Shown: piece after piece, positions 25,438-34,035 of the stretch | How the letters are laid out: every line of letters starts with the position of its first letter | Numbering within the stretch: position 1 is the first letter of the stretch | Assembly (NCBI GenBank): GCA_052085365.1 | Contig: JBQDFP010000015.1 | Coordinates: 1-48,934 of the forward strand | From: Canibacter sp052085365 | GTDB taxonomy: Bacteria; Actinomycetota; Actinomycetes; Actinomycetales; Microbacteriaceae | Length of the DNA stretch: 48,934 nucleotides | Direction: 5' to 3' | Translations under genes and position numbers: made by a program | Notes under the pieces: generated by a model | What the model saw: the letters and a program-made list of their open reading frames with translations, nothing else | Told to the model about the DNA's origin: nothing | Database searches by the model: none

Positions 25438-26081
25438 GGTTCGACTGGGTCATCAACAACGCCGACCAGATTTGGGACCTGACGCTCGCCCACTTGTGGC
25501 TGACGTTGTTGCCCACTCTGATCGGTTTGTTGATTTCGATTCCGCTGGGGTACCTGGCATTTACCTATCGCCGGTTCTATACCCTGATCGTGGGCGGAAC
25601 GAGCATTTTCTATACGATCCCGTCCCTCGCCCTGTTTATTCTGCTACCGAAGATAATCGGTACCAAAATCCTGGACCCGATGAACGTCGTCGTTGCACTC
25701 GTTATTTATACGATTGCGTTACTGGTTCGAGTCGTCGCAGATGGTCTCGGATCTGTTGACATCGATGTTGTGCGAGCTGCTGAGGGGATCGGGTACACGC
25801 AGGCGCAAACCTTCTTTAAGATTCAGCTTCCGATTTCAATCCCGGCAATTCTCTCGGGGCTACGTGTTGTGGTCGTGTCAAATATTTCGATCGTCACAAT
25901 GGCCGCGGTGATCGGTATTGCCCAACTAGGTTCACTGTTCACGATGGGATTCACCAGGAGACTCTTCGTGCCGATCATTGCTGGGTTGATTGTGAGTTTG
26001 ATTCTCGCGTTAATTCTTGACCGGCTCTTGGTCCTTCTCGGCAGAGTTACCACACCTTGGGCCCAGAGAGGAGCAATGTAA
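25434..26081 (+). CDS. OpuC-type importer, permease subunit 1
   Basis: Permease of 215 residues with about five hydrophobic helices and the coupling motif AAEGIGYTQAQTFFKIQLPISIPAIL characteristic of OpuB/OpuC/YehW-type binding-protein-dependent permeases. It overlaps the ATPase gene by four bases, and its stop shares one base with the start of the second permease. Subunits 1 and 2 should form a heterodimeric channel. Confidence 0.9.
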   Translation: MRFDWVINNADQIWDLTLAHLWLTLLPTLIGLLISIPLGYLAFTYRRFYTLIVGGTSIFYTIPSLALFILLPKIIGTKILDPMNVVVALVIYTIALLVRVVADGLGSVDIDVVRAAEGIGYTQAQTFFKIQLPISIPAILSGLRVVVVSNISIVTMAAVIGIAQLGSLFTMGFTRRLFVPIIAGLIVSLILALILDRLLVLLGRVTTPWAQRGAM

Positions 26082-26821
26082 TGGATATTCTTGCTTGGCT
26101 CGTAGACCCTGAAAACTGGAGTGGATCAGGCTCCATTCCCTATCAATCACTTCTGCACCTGCTCTATTCATTTATTGCACTAGGCATCGCTGGCGTTCTC
26201 GCCGTGCCCCTGGGAATCTTTATCGGTCACACGGGCAAAGGTGAAACCCTCATCATGGGCATGGTAAATGCAGCACGTGCGCTACCCACACTTGGCCTGC
26301 TGATTCTTCTCGTACTGATTATTTCACCGGTGTTTTCAAGCAACATGGCATTTGTTGTTCCATCGTTGATCGTGCTCATCTTGCTGGCCGTACCGCCGAT
26401 CTTGAGCGGAGTTGCCAGTGGTATTCGCGCTATCGACCGGTCGATCATCGACGCGGCACGTGGCATGGGGTATTCAACGTGGCAGGTGATTTGGAAAATT
26501 GAAATGCCGTGCGCCCTGCCGTTGACACTGTCAGGAGTTCGCGGTGCGACCCTGCAAATTGTGTCAACAGCAACTGTCGCGGCATATGTTTCACTTGACG
26601 GCCTCGGTCGTTTCATCATCGACGGTCGTGCGGGAAATAACTATGCAGAAATGGCCGGTGGTTCTCTGGTCCTAGCGGTGCTTGCTATTGCTTTGGAGCT
26701 GAGTTTCGCAGGTGTCAGTTTGTTGTTGATCTCACCCGGCCTGACTCGGCGCATTCGACAGCAGAGAATCTCGCCATCACAGGACACTGAAACAGCAATG
26801 CTCAGTGTTGCGCCATCATGA
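26081..26821 (+). CDS. OpuC-type importer, permease subunit 2
   Basis: Second permease, 246 residues, with the coupling motif DAARGMGYSTWQVIWKIEMPCALPL. The frame extends to 26057, but the ATG at 26081 is preceded by AGAGAGGAG and overlaps the previous stop (TAATG). The C-terminus is polar. Pairs with permease 1; separate permease genes distinguish this system from the fused EgtU-type permease/binding proteins. Confidence 0.9.
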   Translation: MDILAWLVDPENWSGSGSIPYQSLLHLLYSFIALGIAGVLAVPLGIFIGHTGKGETLIMGMVNAARALPTLGLLILLVLIISPVFSSNMAFVVPSLIVLILLAVPPILSGVASGIRAIDRSIIDAARGMGYSTWQVIWKIEMPCALPLTLSGVRGATLQIVSTATVAAYVSLDGLGRFIIDGRAGNNYAEMAGGSLVLAVLAIALELSFAGVSLLLISPGLTRRIRQQRISPSQDTETAMLSVAPS

Positions 26822-26875
26822 CCCACAACCCACCAGAATCAAACAAGTCTTACCCGTTCTGAAAGGACCAAGACG

Positions 26876-27787
26876 ATGCGTAAAAGATTAGCCCTCATCG
26901 GAATCGCCGCAACCGCGGCGCTGGCATTGACTGCTTGCGCCGGCGGTGACCCACTGAGCTCCGGCGGCGATGGCGCTTCCGAAGGCTCAGACAAGATCAT
27001 TGTCGGATCAGCTGACTTCGCCGAAAGTCAGCTCCTCGCCACCATTTATTCGCACGCATTACAAGATGCTGGCTTAGACGTGGAAGAGAAGCTGAACATC
27101 GGCAGTCGCGAAGTATATCTCGAAGCGCTCCGGGACGGATCAATCAATCTATTGCCCGAATATAACGGTTCACTCCTTGCCGAGCTTGATGGCAGTAGCG
27201 AAGAAACTGATCGTGAAGGGGTGCATTCGAAACTGATCGAGCTACTGGAGCCCGAAGGCATTACCGTGCTTGATGAGTCGGATGCTGAAGATGCCGACAC
27301 CCTCGTCGTAGTTCCGGATGTTGCCAAGGAACACAATCTGCAGAAGATCTCAGATCTTGCCGAAATCGCTGACGACCTCACTTTGGCGGGACCAGCCGAA
27401 TGGAAAACACGGTACGAAGGTGTCCCGGGGCTTGAAGAGGTATACGGTCTGAAATTTGCGGACTTTAAAGTGCTTGACGCTGGCGGGCCATTGACACTTG
27501 CGGCACTGCAGAATGGTCAAGCTCAAGTTGGCGATATGTTCAGCTCAGACCCCGCAATTTCAGAAAACGATCTTGTCGCACTTGAAGACGATAAAGGTCT
27601 CTTCCCACTGGGCGAAGTACTCCCAGTGATTCGAGACGAGGTTGCCAGCGACGAGGTGAAAGAGATCTTGAACAACATTTCAGCAGCGCTCACAACCGAC
27701 AGCCTGATGGAAATGAACGGCAAAATCGCCGCCGGTGATGACATTAATGCGATCGCTGACGAGTGGCTTGAAGCAAACGGTCTCTAG
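26876..27787 (+). CDS. OpuC-type substrate-binding lipoprotein
   Basis: Extracytoplasmic lipoprotein of 303 residues. The signal peptide ends in a lipobox LTAC with C21 as the lipid anchor. The mature protein has the OpuAC/OsmF fold signatures: VGSADFAESQLLATIY, the INLLPEYNGSLL segment and a C-terminal LMEMNGKIA. Such proteins cage quaternary ammonium groups with aromatic residues. GAAAGGA precedes the ATG. The ligand (betaine, choline, hercynine or ergothioneine) needs testing. Confidence 0.9.
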   Translation: MRKRLALIGIAATAALALTACAGGDPLSSGGDGASEGSDKIIVGSADFAESQLLATIYSHALQDAGLDVEEKLNIGSREVYLEALRDGSINLLPEYNGSLLAELDGSSEETDREGVHSKLIELLEPEGITVLDESDAEDADTLVVVPDVAKEHNLQKISDLAEIADDLTLAGPAEWKTRYEGVPGLEEVYGLKFADFKVLDAGGPLTLAALQNGQAQVGDMFSSDPAISENDLVALEDDKGLFPLGEVLPVIRDEVASDEVKEILNNISAALTTDSLMEMNGKIAAGDDINAIADEWLEANGL

Positions 27788-27823
27788 CCCGAACTGAAAA
27801 ATATCCCGGCAGTGGCTACTGCC

Positions 27824-27865
27824 ACCGAGACCGTCTTGAATCCTCGTATTTCAGACGGTCTCGGT
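27824..27865 (+). terminator. Hairpin after the importer operon
   Basis: ACCGAGACCGTCT (27824-27836) and AGACGGTCTCGGT (27853-27865) form a perfect 13-bp stem with a 16-nt loop, 37 bp after the binding-protein stop. No T run follows, so termination may be weak or rho-aided. Confidence 0.65.
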
Positions 27866-27918
27866 CGTGAAATCACTGGTAAATGACGTGCCAGCTGGGT
27901 GTTCTGAGATCTGTAACG

Positions 27919-27924
27919 TATGCT
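27919..27924 (+). promoter_or_regulatory. -10 box for leaderless membrane-protein gene
   Basis: TATGCT ends six bases before the GTG at 27931, which decides that start over an ATG 16 codons upstream. Confidence 0.55.
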
Positions 27925-27930
27925 TTGCCT

Positions 27931-28482
27931 GTGACTTCTGACACTAAACCTCTTCCCAAACAGCACAAGCGTAGCCCGCATGCGCTGCCGTGGATTGTTG
28001 TGGGTATTGTCGTCATAATTGCGCTCATCGTGTCGACGTTGCTGGTGCGAAACCTGCGTTCCAACACGGATGATGAAGCAACGAAGCCAGACAACTCTTC
28101 GTCAAACTCGCAACCATCACCTGATGACAGTGAAGATGATGAAGAAGAACCAGCCGAACCTGAGGTACCCGACGTTGAAGTGGGACAAACCTTCCCACTG
28201 CGAATCACCCAGTGGGGCACCCAAGTACAAATCTCTCAAAAGTTCGGCGGGGTCTGGTACGAACTGAGCGGTGACCCGGTAGCCGCACACCTTTCAGCGC
28301 CAATCATCGATCAACTTCCCGAAGAGTGTGCCGAAATGCGGACACAATTCGGCTTCACACAAAATAGTGATGGAGCGCTCGGGGTGATGAAACCAGACGC
28401 GAAATGTGATGCAGACCCGCAGCTATACAACGAAATCTGGGGTCTTCTTGACGCAGCCGCAGCAACGGCAGAAGCGCTCTAA
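27931..28482 (+). CDS. Hypothetical single-TM anchored protein
   Basis: Protein of 183 residues with a basic N-terminus, one membrane helix (about residues 17-39), a low-complexity acidic and Pro-rich linker (DDSEDDEEEPAEPEVPD) and an extracytoplasmic domain with two Cys (EECAEM and DAKCDAD) that may pair. I do not recognise the C-terminal domain. The GTG at 27931 is chosen for its TATGCT box. Not obviously part of the importer operon because a hairpin intervenes. Confidence 0.6.
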   Translation: MTSDTKPLPKQHKRSPHALPWIVVGIVVIIALIVSTLLVRNLRSNTDDEATKPDNSSSNSQPSPDDSEDDEEEPAEPEVPDVEVGQTFPLRITQWGTQVQISQKFGGVWYELSGDPVAAHLSAPIIDQLPEECAEMRTQFGFTQNSDGALGVMKPDAKCDADPQLYNEIWGLLDAAAATAEAL

Positions 28483-28491
28483 CTTTTCTTG

Positions 28492-29295
28492 TTAAGTGGC
28501 CGCAAAAAACTGCGGCCACCACATCACAGCAAGTGGGTACCCAACGAAGCTGACAATGTCGAGCAGTAAGTGGGCAACGACGAGCGGCATGATGCGTCCC
28601 CAACGGTGATAGACCCACCCGAATACCACGCCCATGATAACGTTGCCGAGCGCGCCGCCAAACCCCTGGTACAGGTGATAGCTGCCGCGTAAGAGCGCGC
28701 TCGCCAGAATTATGGACCAGGCAGACCAACCGAGCTGCCGCAGGCGCAGAAACAAATAAGCGACCACGATGATCTCTTCGCTGACTGCAGCACGTAGAGC
28801 GGTAAGGATTAAGATCGGCACGGTCCACCAGTGGGAATCGAGCGACGTGGGCACCACTGTCGTGTTGAACCCGAGTTCCTTCGTGACGATGTAAAAGACG
28901 AGACCGGGTACTCCTATTGACAGCGCAAGCGCGAAGCCGAGGCTTGTGTTTTTGATCCACCCCTGTCGAAATGACCCCAGACCCAGCGCTGACAGGTGGG
29001 GTTTCGTCTGGTCCCATACGAGCCACACCACCAGAGCAACCGGTACGAGCGCAGTCGTAATGCTTAAGAGCTGATAGATGACATCAAAAAGTTGACGGTC
29101 GGCGAGTGACCTCGTGATCGTCGAAGTTTGCGAAGCAAGGTTAGAAGATCGCGTCGTTCGTTCGATGATGGAAATGATCGCGTACACTCCTGACGCGCCG
29201 AATGAGAGCGCGAGAACGATCGCGACTTCCCACCACAGCCGCGTGCGTGCAGCGGGGGACACGACCCGCGCGTGTAATGAGTTCTGAGAGTGCAC
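28492..29295 (-). CDS. CPBP-family intramembrane metalloprotease
   Basis: Membrane protein of 267 residues with about eight hydrophobic segments. The Abi/CAAX motifs are present: SEE-I-I-V-V near residue 175 (motif 1), SYHLYQG (motif 2) and the His in VVAHLLLDI (motif 3). Members process prenylated proteins or bacteriocin peptides; no peptide precursor was found nearby. The GTG at 29295 follows a TACGCT box by seven bases (minus strand), supporting a leaderless start over the ATG at 29346. Confidence 0.8.
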   Translation of the reverse strand: MHSQNSLHARVVSPAARTRLWWEVAIVLALSFGASGVYAIISIIERTTRSSNLASQTSTITRSLADRQLFDVIYQLLSITTALVPVALVVWLVWDQTKPHLSALGLGSFRQGWIKNTSLGFALALSIGVPGLVFYIVTKELGFNTTVVPTSLDSHWWTVPILILTALRAAVSEEIIVVAYLFLRLRQLGWSAWSIILASALLRGSYHLYQGFGGALGNVIMGVVFGWVYHRWGRIMPLVVAHLLLDIVSFVGYPLAVMWWPQFFAAT

Positions 29296-29302
29296 AGTTC
29301 TG

Positions 29303-29308
29303 AGCGTA
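29303..29308 (-). promoter_or_regulatory. -10 box for leaderless CPBP gene
   Basis: TACGCT on the minus strand, seven bases before the GTG at 29295. Confidence 0.5.
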
Positions 29309-29444
29309 CTCGTATTTTGAGAAGCAGAGTGGATCTGAGAAGGCAACGCCGCGGTCTGGTATTCGAGACATCTCCCGAGGTTTTACGCTGTCATCTCGGG
29401 CACGAGTGGGCGAGCATGGAATGAAACAGGAGAAAGGACTCCCG

Positions 29445-31133
29445 ATGGCACTTCCAGGAGCACGCCCAGTACGAGCCCCACGCGGCACTGAAATCAGCGC
29501 CAAGAGTTGGCAAACCGAAGCACCGCTTCGCATGCTCATGAACAACCTCGACCCTGAAGTGGCGGAACGGCCAGACGATCTCGTTGTGTATGGCGGGACC
29601 GGCCGCGCAGCACGCAGCTGGGAAGCTTTCGACGCAATCACCGAAACGCTCAAGACTCTCGGCAGCGACGAGACACTTCTGGTTCAATCGGGCAAACCCG
29701 TTGGAGTGTTCCGCACCCACGAGTGGGCGCCACGCGTACTCATTGCGAACAGCAACCTCGTGGGTGACTGGGCAAACTGGCCAGAATTCCGTCGTCTTGA
29801 AGCTGAAGGCCTCACCATGTACGGGCAAATGACTGCCGGATCGTGGATTTACATCGGTACCCAAGGCATTTTGCAGGGGACCTTCGAAACCTTTGCCGCT
29901 GTTGCTGAAAAAAGCTTTCACGGAACCCTCGCCGGCACACTCACTGTCACCGCGGGTTGCGGTGGCATGGGTGGTGCGCAGCCACTTGCCGTCGCGCTCA
30001 ACGACGGCGCATGCCTCATTATTGATGTCGACGAAACCCGTCTGCGCCGTCGCGTCGGAAAACGTTACCTTGACGAAGTCACCACCGATATCGACGACGC
30101 GATCGAGAAAGTAAACCTGGCGAAAGCGGAACGGCGTGGCTGGTCCGTTGGTCTCGTCGGTAATGCTGCAGAAGTGCTTCCTGAACTCCTGCAACGTCAC
30201 CAGCGAGGCGAACTCACCGTCGATATTGTGACTGACCAAACGTCAGCGCATGATCCGCTCTCCTACCTTCCTGTTGGCGTTACCGTTGAGGACTGGCATT
30301 CCGAAGCGGAACGTGACCCGAAAAGCTTCACCACTCGAGCGCAGCAATCAATGGCACAGCACGTGCGAGCCATGGTCGAATTCCAAGACGCAGGCGCTGA
30401 AGTGTTTGATTACGGGAACTCCATTCGAGACGAAGCCCGAACCGCAGGCTATGACCGTGCGTTCGAATTTCCGGGATTTGTCCCGGCCTATATTCGGCCT
30501 CTCTTTTGCGAGGGCATGGGACCCTTCCGCTGGGCGGCCCTCTCAGGCGACCCCGAAGACATTCGTGTCACCGACGAAGCCATCCTTGAACTCTTTCCCG
30601 AAAACAAGCATTTGCATCGGTGGATCAGGGCTGCACAAAACCGAGTCGAATTCGAAGGTTTGCCGGCCAGAATTTGCTGGCTCGGGTACGGCGACCGTGC
30701 CAAGGCGGGGGTACGCTTTAACGAACTCGTCGCCGAAGGTAAAATTTCGGCACCGATCGTTATTGGCCGCGACCATCTTGATTCCGGCAGCGTGGCAAGC
30801 CCCTACCGTGAAACCGAATCGATGATTGACGGATCAGATGCGATCGCCGACTGGCCGCTGCTGAACGCGCTCACCGCTACCTCATCAGGAGCGACTTGGG
30901 TGTCACTGCATCATGGCGGAGGTGTCGGTATGGGGCGCTCTATCCATGCAGGCCAAGTTGGTGTTGCAGATGGCACTGCACTTGCTGCACAAAAGCTCGA
31001 ACGTCTCCTCACGAATGACCCCGGTATGGGCGTGATTCGTCACGTAGATGCCGGGTATGGACGAGCGGCAGAAGTTGCGAAAGAACGCGATGTGCGCGTC
31101 CCTATGAAACCGCACATTCGCGACGCAGAGTAA
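29445..31133 (+). CDS. hutU: Urocanate hydratase
   Basis: Second enzyme of histidine degradation; adds water to urocanate to give imidazolonepropionate using tightly bound NAD. The 562 residues include the NAD-binding TAGCGGMGGAQP (about 168-179), the family segments QMTAGSWIYIGTQGI and DQTSAHDPLSYLP, and the FCEGMGPFRW motif with the conserved Cys near 355. Frame begins at 29406, but AGAAAGGA fits the ATG at 29445. Followed 59 bp later by hutI in an apparent operon. It might also accept thiourocanate, but that is only inference. Confidence 0.95.
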   Translation: MALPGARPVRAPRGTEISAKSWQTEAPLRMLMNNLDPEVAERPDDLVVYGGTGRAARSWEAFDAITETLKTLGSDETLLVQSGKPVGVFRTHEWAPRVLIANSNLVGDWANWPEFRRLEAEGLTMYGQMTAGSWIYIGTQGILQGTFETFAAVAEKSFHGTLAGTLTVTAGCGGMGGAQPLAVALNDGACLIIDVDETRLRRRVGKRYLDEVTTDIDDAIEKVNLAKAERRGWSVGLVGNAAEVLPELLQRHQRGELTVDIVTDQTSAHDPLSYLPVGVTVEDWHSEAERDPKSFTTRAQQSMAQHVRAMVEFQDAGAEVFDYGNSIRDEARTAGYDRAFEFPGFVPAYIRPLFCEGMGPFRWAALSGDPEDIRVTDEAILELFPENKHLHRWIRAAQNRVEFEGLPARICWLGYGDRAKAGVRFNELVAEGKISAPIVIGRDHLDSGSVASPYRETESMIDGSDAIADWPLLNALTATSSGATWVSLHHGGGVGMGRSIHAGQVGVADGTALAAQKLERLLTNDPGMGVIRHVDAGYGRAAEVAKERDVRVPMKPHIRDAE

Positions 31134-31192
31134 GCGACAGATTCGTTACGCTTGCATCACTCATCGGGTCTTACCTGCTCGGAAAGGGAACA

Positions 31193-32476
31193 ATGGCGAC
31201 AACGCTCATAACCGGTATTTCTGAACTCACCACAAATGACGACAGCCGGGTCGATGGGAGTGAAAACCTGTCTGCTGCAGAACGCGCTACACAAACGAAT
31301 GCTGCGGCGTCCCGCATCACCAATGCGGCGGTCGTTCTTGACGGAGACGAAATCGTTTGGGTTGGGCACGCAGACCAAGCCCCCGACGCTGACGTCCGGG
31401 TGGACTACGGTGGGCGAGCAGTGCTGCCTGGGTGGGTAGATTCACATACGCACCTCATCTTTGGTGGTGACCGTACGGCAGAATTTGAGGCCCGCATGGC
31501 GGGTGAGTCTTACCAAGCAGGGGGCATTAACACCACGGTGCGTGCGACCCGCGAGGCAAGCGACGCCCAGCTGGTCGACAACCTGACCCGACTTGTGCAT
31601 GAAGCTCGTGCTGGTGGAACCACCACACTCGAAACGAAAACCGGGTACGGGCTAACCGTTCATGATGAAGTGCGTGGCGCGAAGCTCGCACGCACAGTGG
31701 TCGATTCAGTGACGTTCCTCGGCGCGCATATTGTCCCTGACGGCAGTAACCCCGATGACTATGTGACGCTGGTGACCGGGGAGATGCTCGCGGCAGTCGC
31801 CCCGCACGTTGATGCGCTCGATGTGTTTTGTGAGCGTGGTGCTTTTGATGAAGCCCAAACACGCACTGTGCTTGACGCGGGACGCGCAGCAGGACTATCG
31901 CTGCATGTGCACGGTAACCAGCTCGAGCCAGGCCCGGGTGTACAGCTCGCTGTTGAATATGGGGCGCGCAGTGTCGACCATGTTGGCTACCTCACTGATG
32001 AAGACTTCTCAGCGCTCGCCACATCATGGCAGCAGAACGATCGTCCAGGTACCATCGCCACTGTCCTCCCCGGCTGTGATTTGTCCACCAGGGTGGCGCT
32101 TGCGCCGGCGCGTAAACTTCTCGATTCGGGCGTCCCGGTTGCGATTGCGTCGAACGCTAACCCGGGAACCTCATATACGACATCGATGGCCTTTTGTGTG
32201 GCAACAGCGGTGCTGCAAATGCGGTTAAGCGTCGCTGAAGCCGTGCGTGCAGCAACTCTCGGTGGTGCGCAGTCCCTCGGTATTGATCCACTCTCCGTTA
32301 GCCAACGTAGCGTGAGTCGGCTCGCTCGGGGGGTGATCGCGCCCGGAGCTCGAGCTGATCTGCACGTGCTTGATGCACCCAGCGCAACACACTTGGCCTA
32401 CCGGCCAGGCGTGCCTCTCACCTGGGCAGTGTGGCAAGCCGGCCAGCTCGCGTTCACGAAATCTTCAACTGTTTAG
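31193..32476 (+). CDS. hutI: Imidazolonepropionase
   Basis: Amidohydrolase of 427 residues that opens the imidazolone ring to N-formimino-glutamate. The metal-binding HTH is H85 and H87 in DSHTHLIFGG, and ETKTGYGL, ANPGTS and VHGNQL are further family motifs. GGAAAGGGA precedes the ATG. Second gene of hutUI; the product is the substrate of the HutG hydrolase encoded 3 kb away. Confidence 0.95.
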   Translation: MATTLITGISELTTNDDSRVDGSENLSAAERATQTNAAASRITNAAVVLDGDEIVWVGHADQAPDADVRVDYGGRAVLPGWVDSHTHLIFGGDRTAEFEARMAGESYQAGGINTTVRATREASDAQLVDNLTRLVHEARAGGTTTLETKTGYGLTVHDEVRGAKLARTVVDSVTFLGAHIVPDGSNPDDYVTLVTGEMLAAVAPHVDALDVFCERGAFDEAQTRTVLDAGRAAGLSLHVHGNQLEPGPGVQLAVEYGARSVDHVGYLTDEDFSALATSWQQNDRPGTIATVLPGCDLSTRVALAPARKLLDSGVPVAIASNANPGTSYTTSMAFCVATAVLQMRLSVAEAVRAATLGGAQSLGIDPLSVSQRSVSRLARGVIAPGARADLHVLDAPSATHLAYRPGVPLTWAVWQAGQLAFTKSSTV

Positions 32477-32512
32477 CGAAGCAACCGTAGAATCATGCTC
32501 AGTCGCTCAGAG

Positions 32513-32518
32513 TAGTGT
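32513..32518 (+). promoter_or_regulatory. -10 box for leaderless phosphatase-fold gene
   Basis: TAGTGT ends seven bases before the GTG at 32526. Confidence 0.5.
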
Positions 32519-32525
32519 GTGGGTT

Positions 32526-33221
32526 GTGGAGATCATTAGCTATAACCTGCGCAAGCATCGTGCGGTTCATGAACTGCACGAGCTCGCATCTCAGCACGAC
32601 ACGGATATTCTGTGTCTGCAGGAAGCTGATACCAAGAAGCTTCCCCCCAAAATAGCGAACCTCACGCTTGCAGATGTGACACAAAGCAATCGGCTCGGCC
32701 TTGCGATTTATTTTCGTGATGACCGGTTCGAATTGAATAAGACGCGAACCTACCAATTAAAGAAATCGTTACACGACCGGGCGCTCTCGCCCGCACATGA
32801 ACGACTCTTAGGTGCGCTCGTTACCGACCGTAAACACGACCTGCCTCTGCTGGTCGCATCGTTTCACGCAGCGCCATTGACTGCAGCAAATCTTTTGCGC
32901 CGCCACCAGATCAGTGCCGCGCTTGGCAAACTACGCGGGTTTGCGAGAGTGCCCACTGTGATGATCGGCGACTTCAACTATCCGTGGTTTAACCGTCGGC
33001 TCGGTGAACGTATGCACAACGCCGGGTACCTCCTGTCTAAAGGGGATTCGAGAACATACACCCGATACAAACTCTTTCGCGGTTACTACGATTTTGCGAC
33101 GACCCGTGACCTTGTGATTCGCGGGCTCAAAACGCTGCCGCAGGGCTCCAGTGACCATATGCCGGTGCTGCTGAGCGCAGAATTTCATGAAGATATTAAA
33201 GACCAAGCACAGATCAGATAA
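32526..33221 (+). CDS. Endonuclease/exonuclease/phosphatase-family protein
   Basis: Metal-dependent hydrolase fold of 231 residues with the motifs NLRKH (metal Asn), CLQEAD (Glu), GDFNYPW and SSDHMPV (terminal Asp-His). The frame extends back into hutI to 32370, but the GTG at 32526, with a TAGTGT box seven bases before it, gives a typical N-terminus for the family and probably a leaderless mRNA. Its position within the hut cluster is likely incidental. Substrate could be DNA, a phosphoinositide or a nucleotide. Confidence 0.82.
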   Translation: MEIISYNLRKHRAVHELHELASQHDTDILCLQEADTKKLPPKIANLTLADVTQSNRLGLAIYFRDDRFELNKTRTYQLKKSLHDRALSPAHERLLGALVTDRKHDLPLLVASFHAAPLTAANLLRRHQISAALGKLRGFARVPTVMIGDFNYPWFNRRLGERMHNAGYLLSKGDSRTYTRYKLFRGYYDFATTRDLVIRGLKTLPQGSSDHMPVLLSAEFHEDIKDQAQIR

Positions 33222-33243
33222 ATAGTTCCGGGGAGTGCTCGCG

Positions 33244-34026
33244 TCACTGAATATGGTCGCGAGTGGATCCATGTATGCGGCGAGAAAGCTCACGAGCGCA
33301 CGATGCTGCTTGCGATGCGAGTTCTTGTTGTCGATCGATCGTTGCTTCAGAAACCGGTACCGTCACAGCGACGGCCGCAACCGGCCATGTGCGATGATCA
33401 AGTGCCGCAACCGCCACGGACACCATTCCTGTGCTTACCGACTCGGTCTCGAGTGCGTAGCCCCGGGTGAGAGTTTCATCAAGGATTGAACGCAGTTTGG
33501 AGTATCGGTCAAGGTCGGCGCTGTCTCCCTGCCCGGGCACGAATGCGCTCGCGTCAGGGAACAGTGCTCGTACCTGTGCTTTGGGGAGCGCAGCTAAAAT
33601 AGCGCGGCCGCTTGCGGTGTGCGCCATCGGTAACCGAACACCAACTTCGGTGATGAGCGAGTACGACCCGGGCACGCGTTCTTCAATGGCATACAGTACG
33701 TCGCGTCCACGCCACACGGCCAGGTGTGCGTTAGCTCGTGTCTGAACGACGAGGTCCGCAATGAGTGGTTTTGCGACACGCATGAGAGGGCTGTGACGTT
33801 CGTAGCCGGTGTTAAGTTCGACTGCTGCCAGCCCCAAACCATACCGTTTCTCATCGGGAAGGTGCAGCACGTAGCCGTGCTCTTGTAACACTTTCAGAAG
33901 GTGGTAGACGGTTGAGCGAGGAATCTCGAGGCGTGTCGCAATTACGCTCGCAGGCAATGGTCCACGAGATGAGGCGAGCAGCGTCAAAATATCGAGCGTG
34001 TGCGACGCGGCGGGAACCTGTGACAT
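33244..34026 (-). CDS. IclR-family regulator of histidine utilisation
   Basis: Regulator of 260 residues with an N-terminal winged helix (about residues 9-65, GPLPASVIATRLEIPRSTVYHLL) and IclR effector domain. It follows hutH by 9 bp in the same direction, so it is probably cotranscribed and sensitive to a histidine-pathway intermediate. Clearly different in sequence from the IclR at 21.8 kb, suggesting two sensors for related compounds. Confidence 0.88.
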   Translation of the reverse strand: MSQVPAASHTLDILTLLASSRGPLPASVIATRLEIPRSTVYHLLKVLQEHGYVLHLPDEKRYGLGLAAVELNTGYERHSPLMRVAKPLIADLVVQTRANAHLAVWRGRDVLYAIEERVPGSYSLITEVGVRLPMAHTASGRAILAALPKAQVRALFPDASAFVPGQGDSADLDRYSKLRSILDETLTRGYALETESVSTGMVSVAVAALDHRTWPVAAVAVTVPVSEATIDRQQELASQAASCARELSRRIHGSTRDHIQ

Positions 34027-34035
34027 TGTCGCGTT

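Noticed and set aside
32370..32525. N-terminal extension of the phosphatase-fold protein into hutI
   Set aside because: The extension is a shadow of the hutI end and lacks family similarity.
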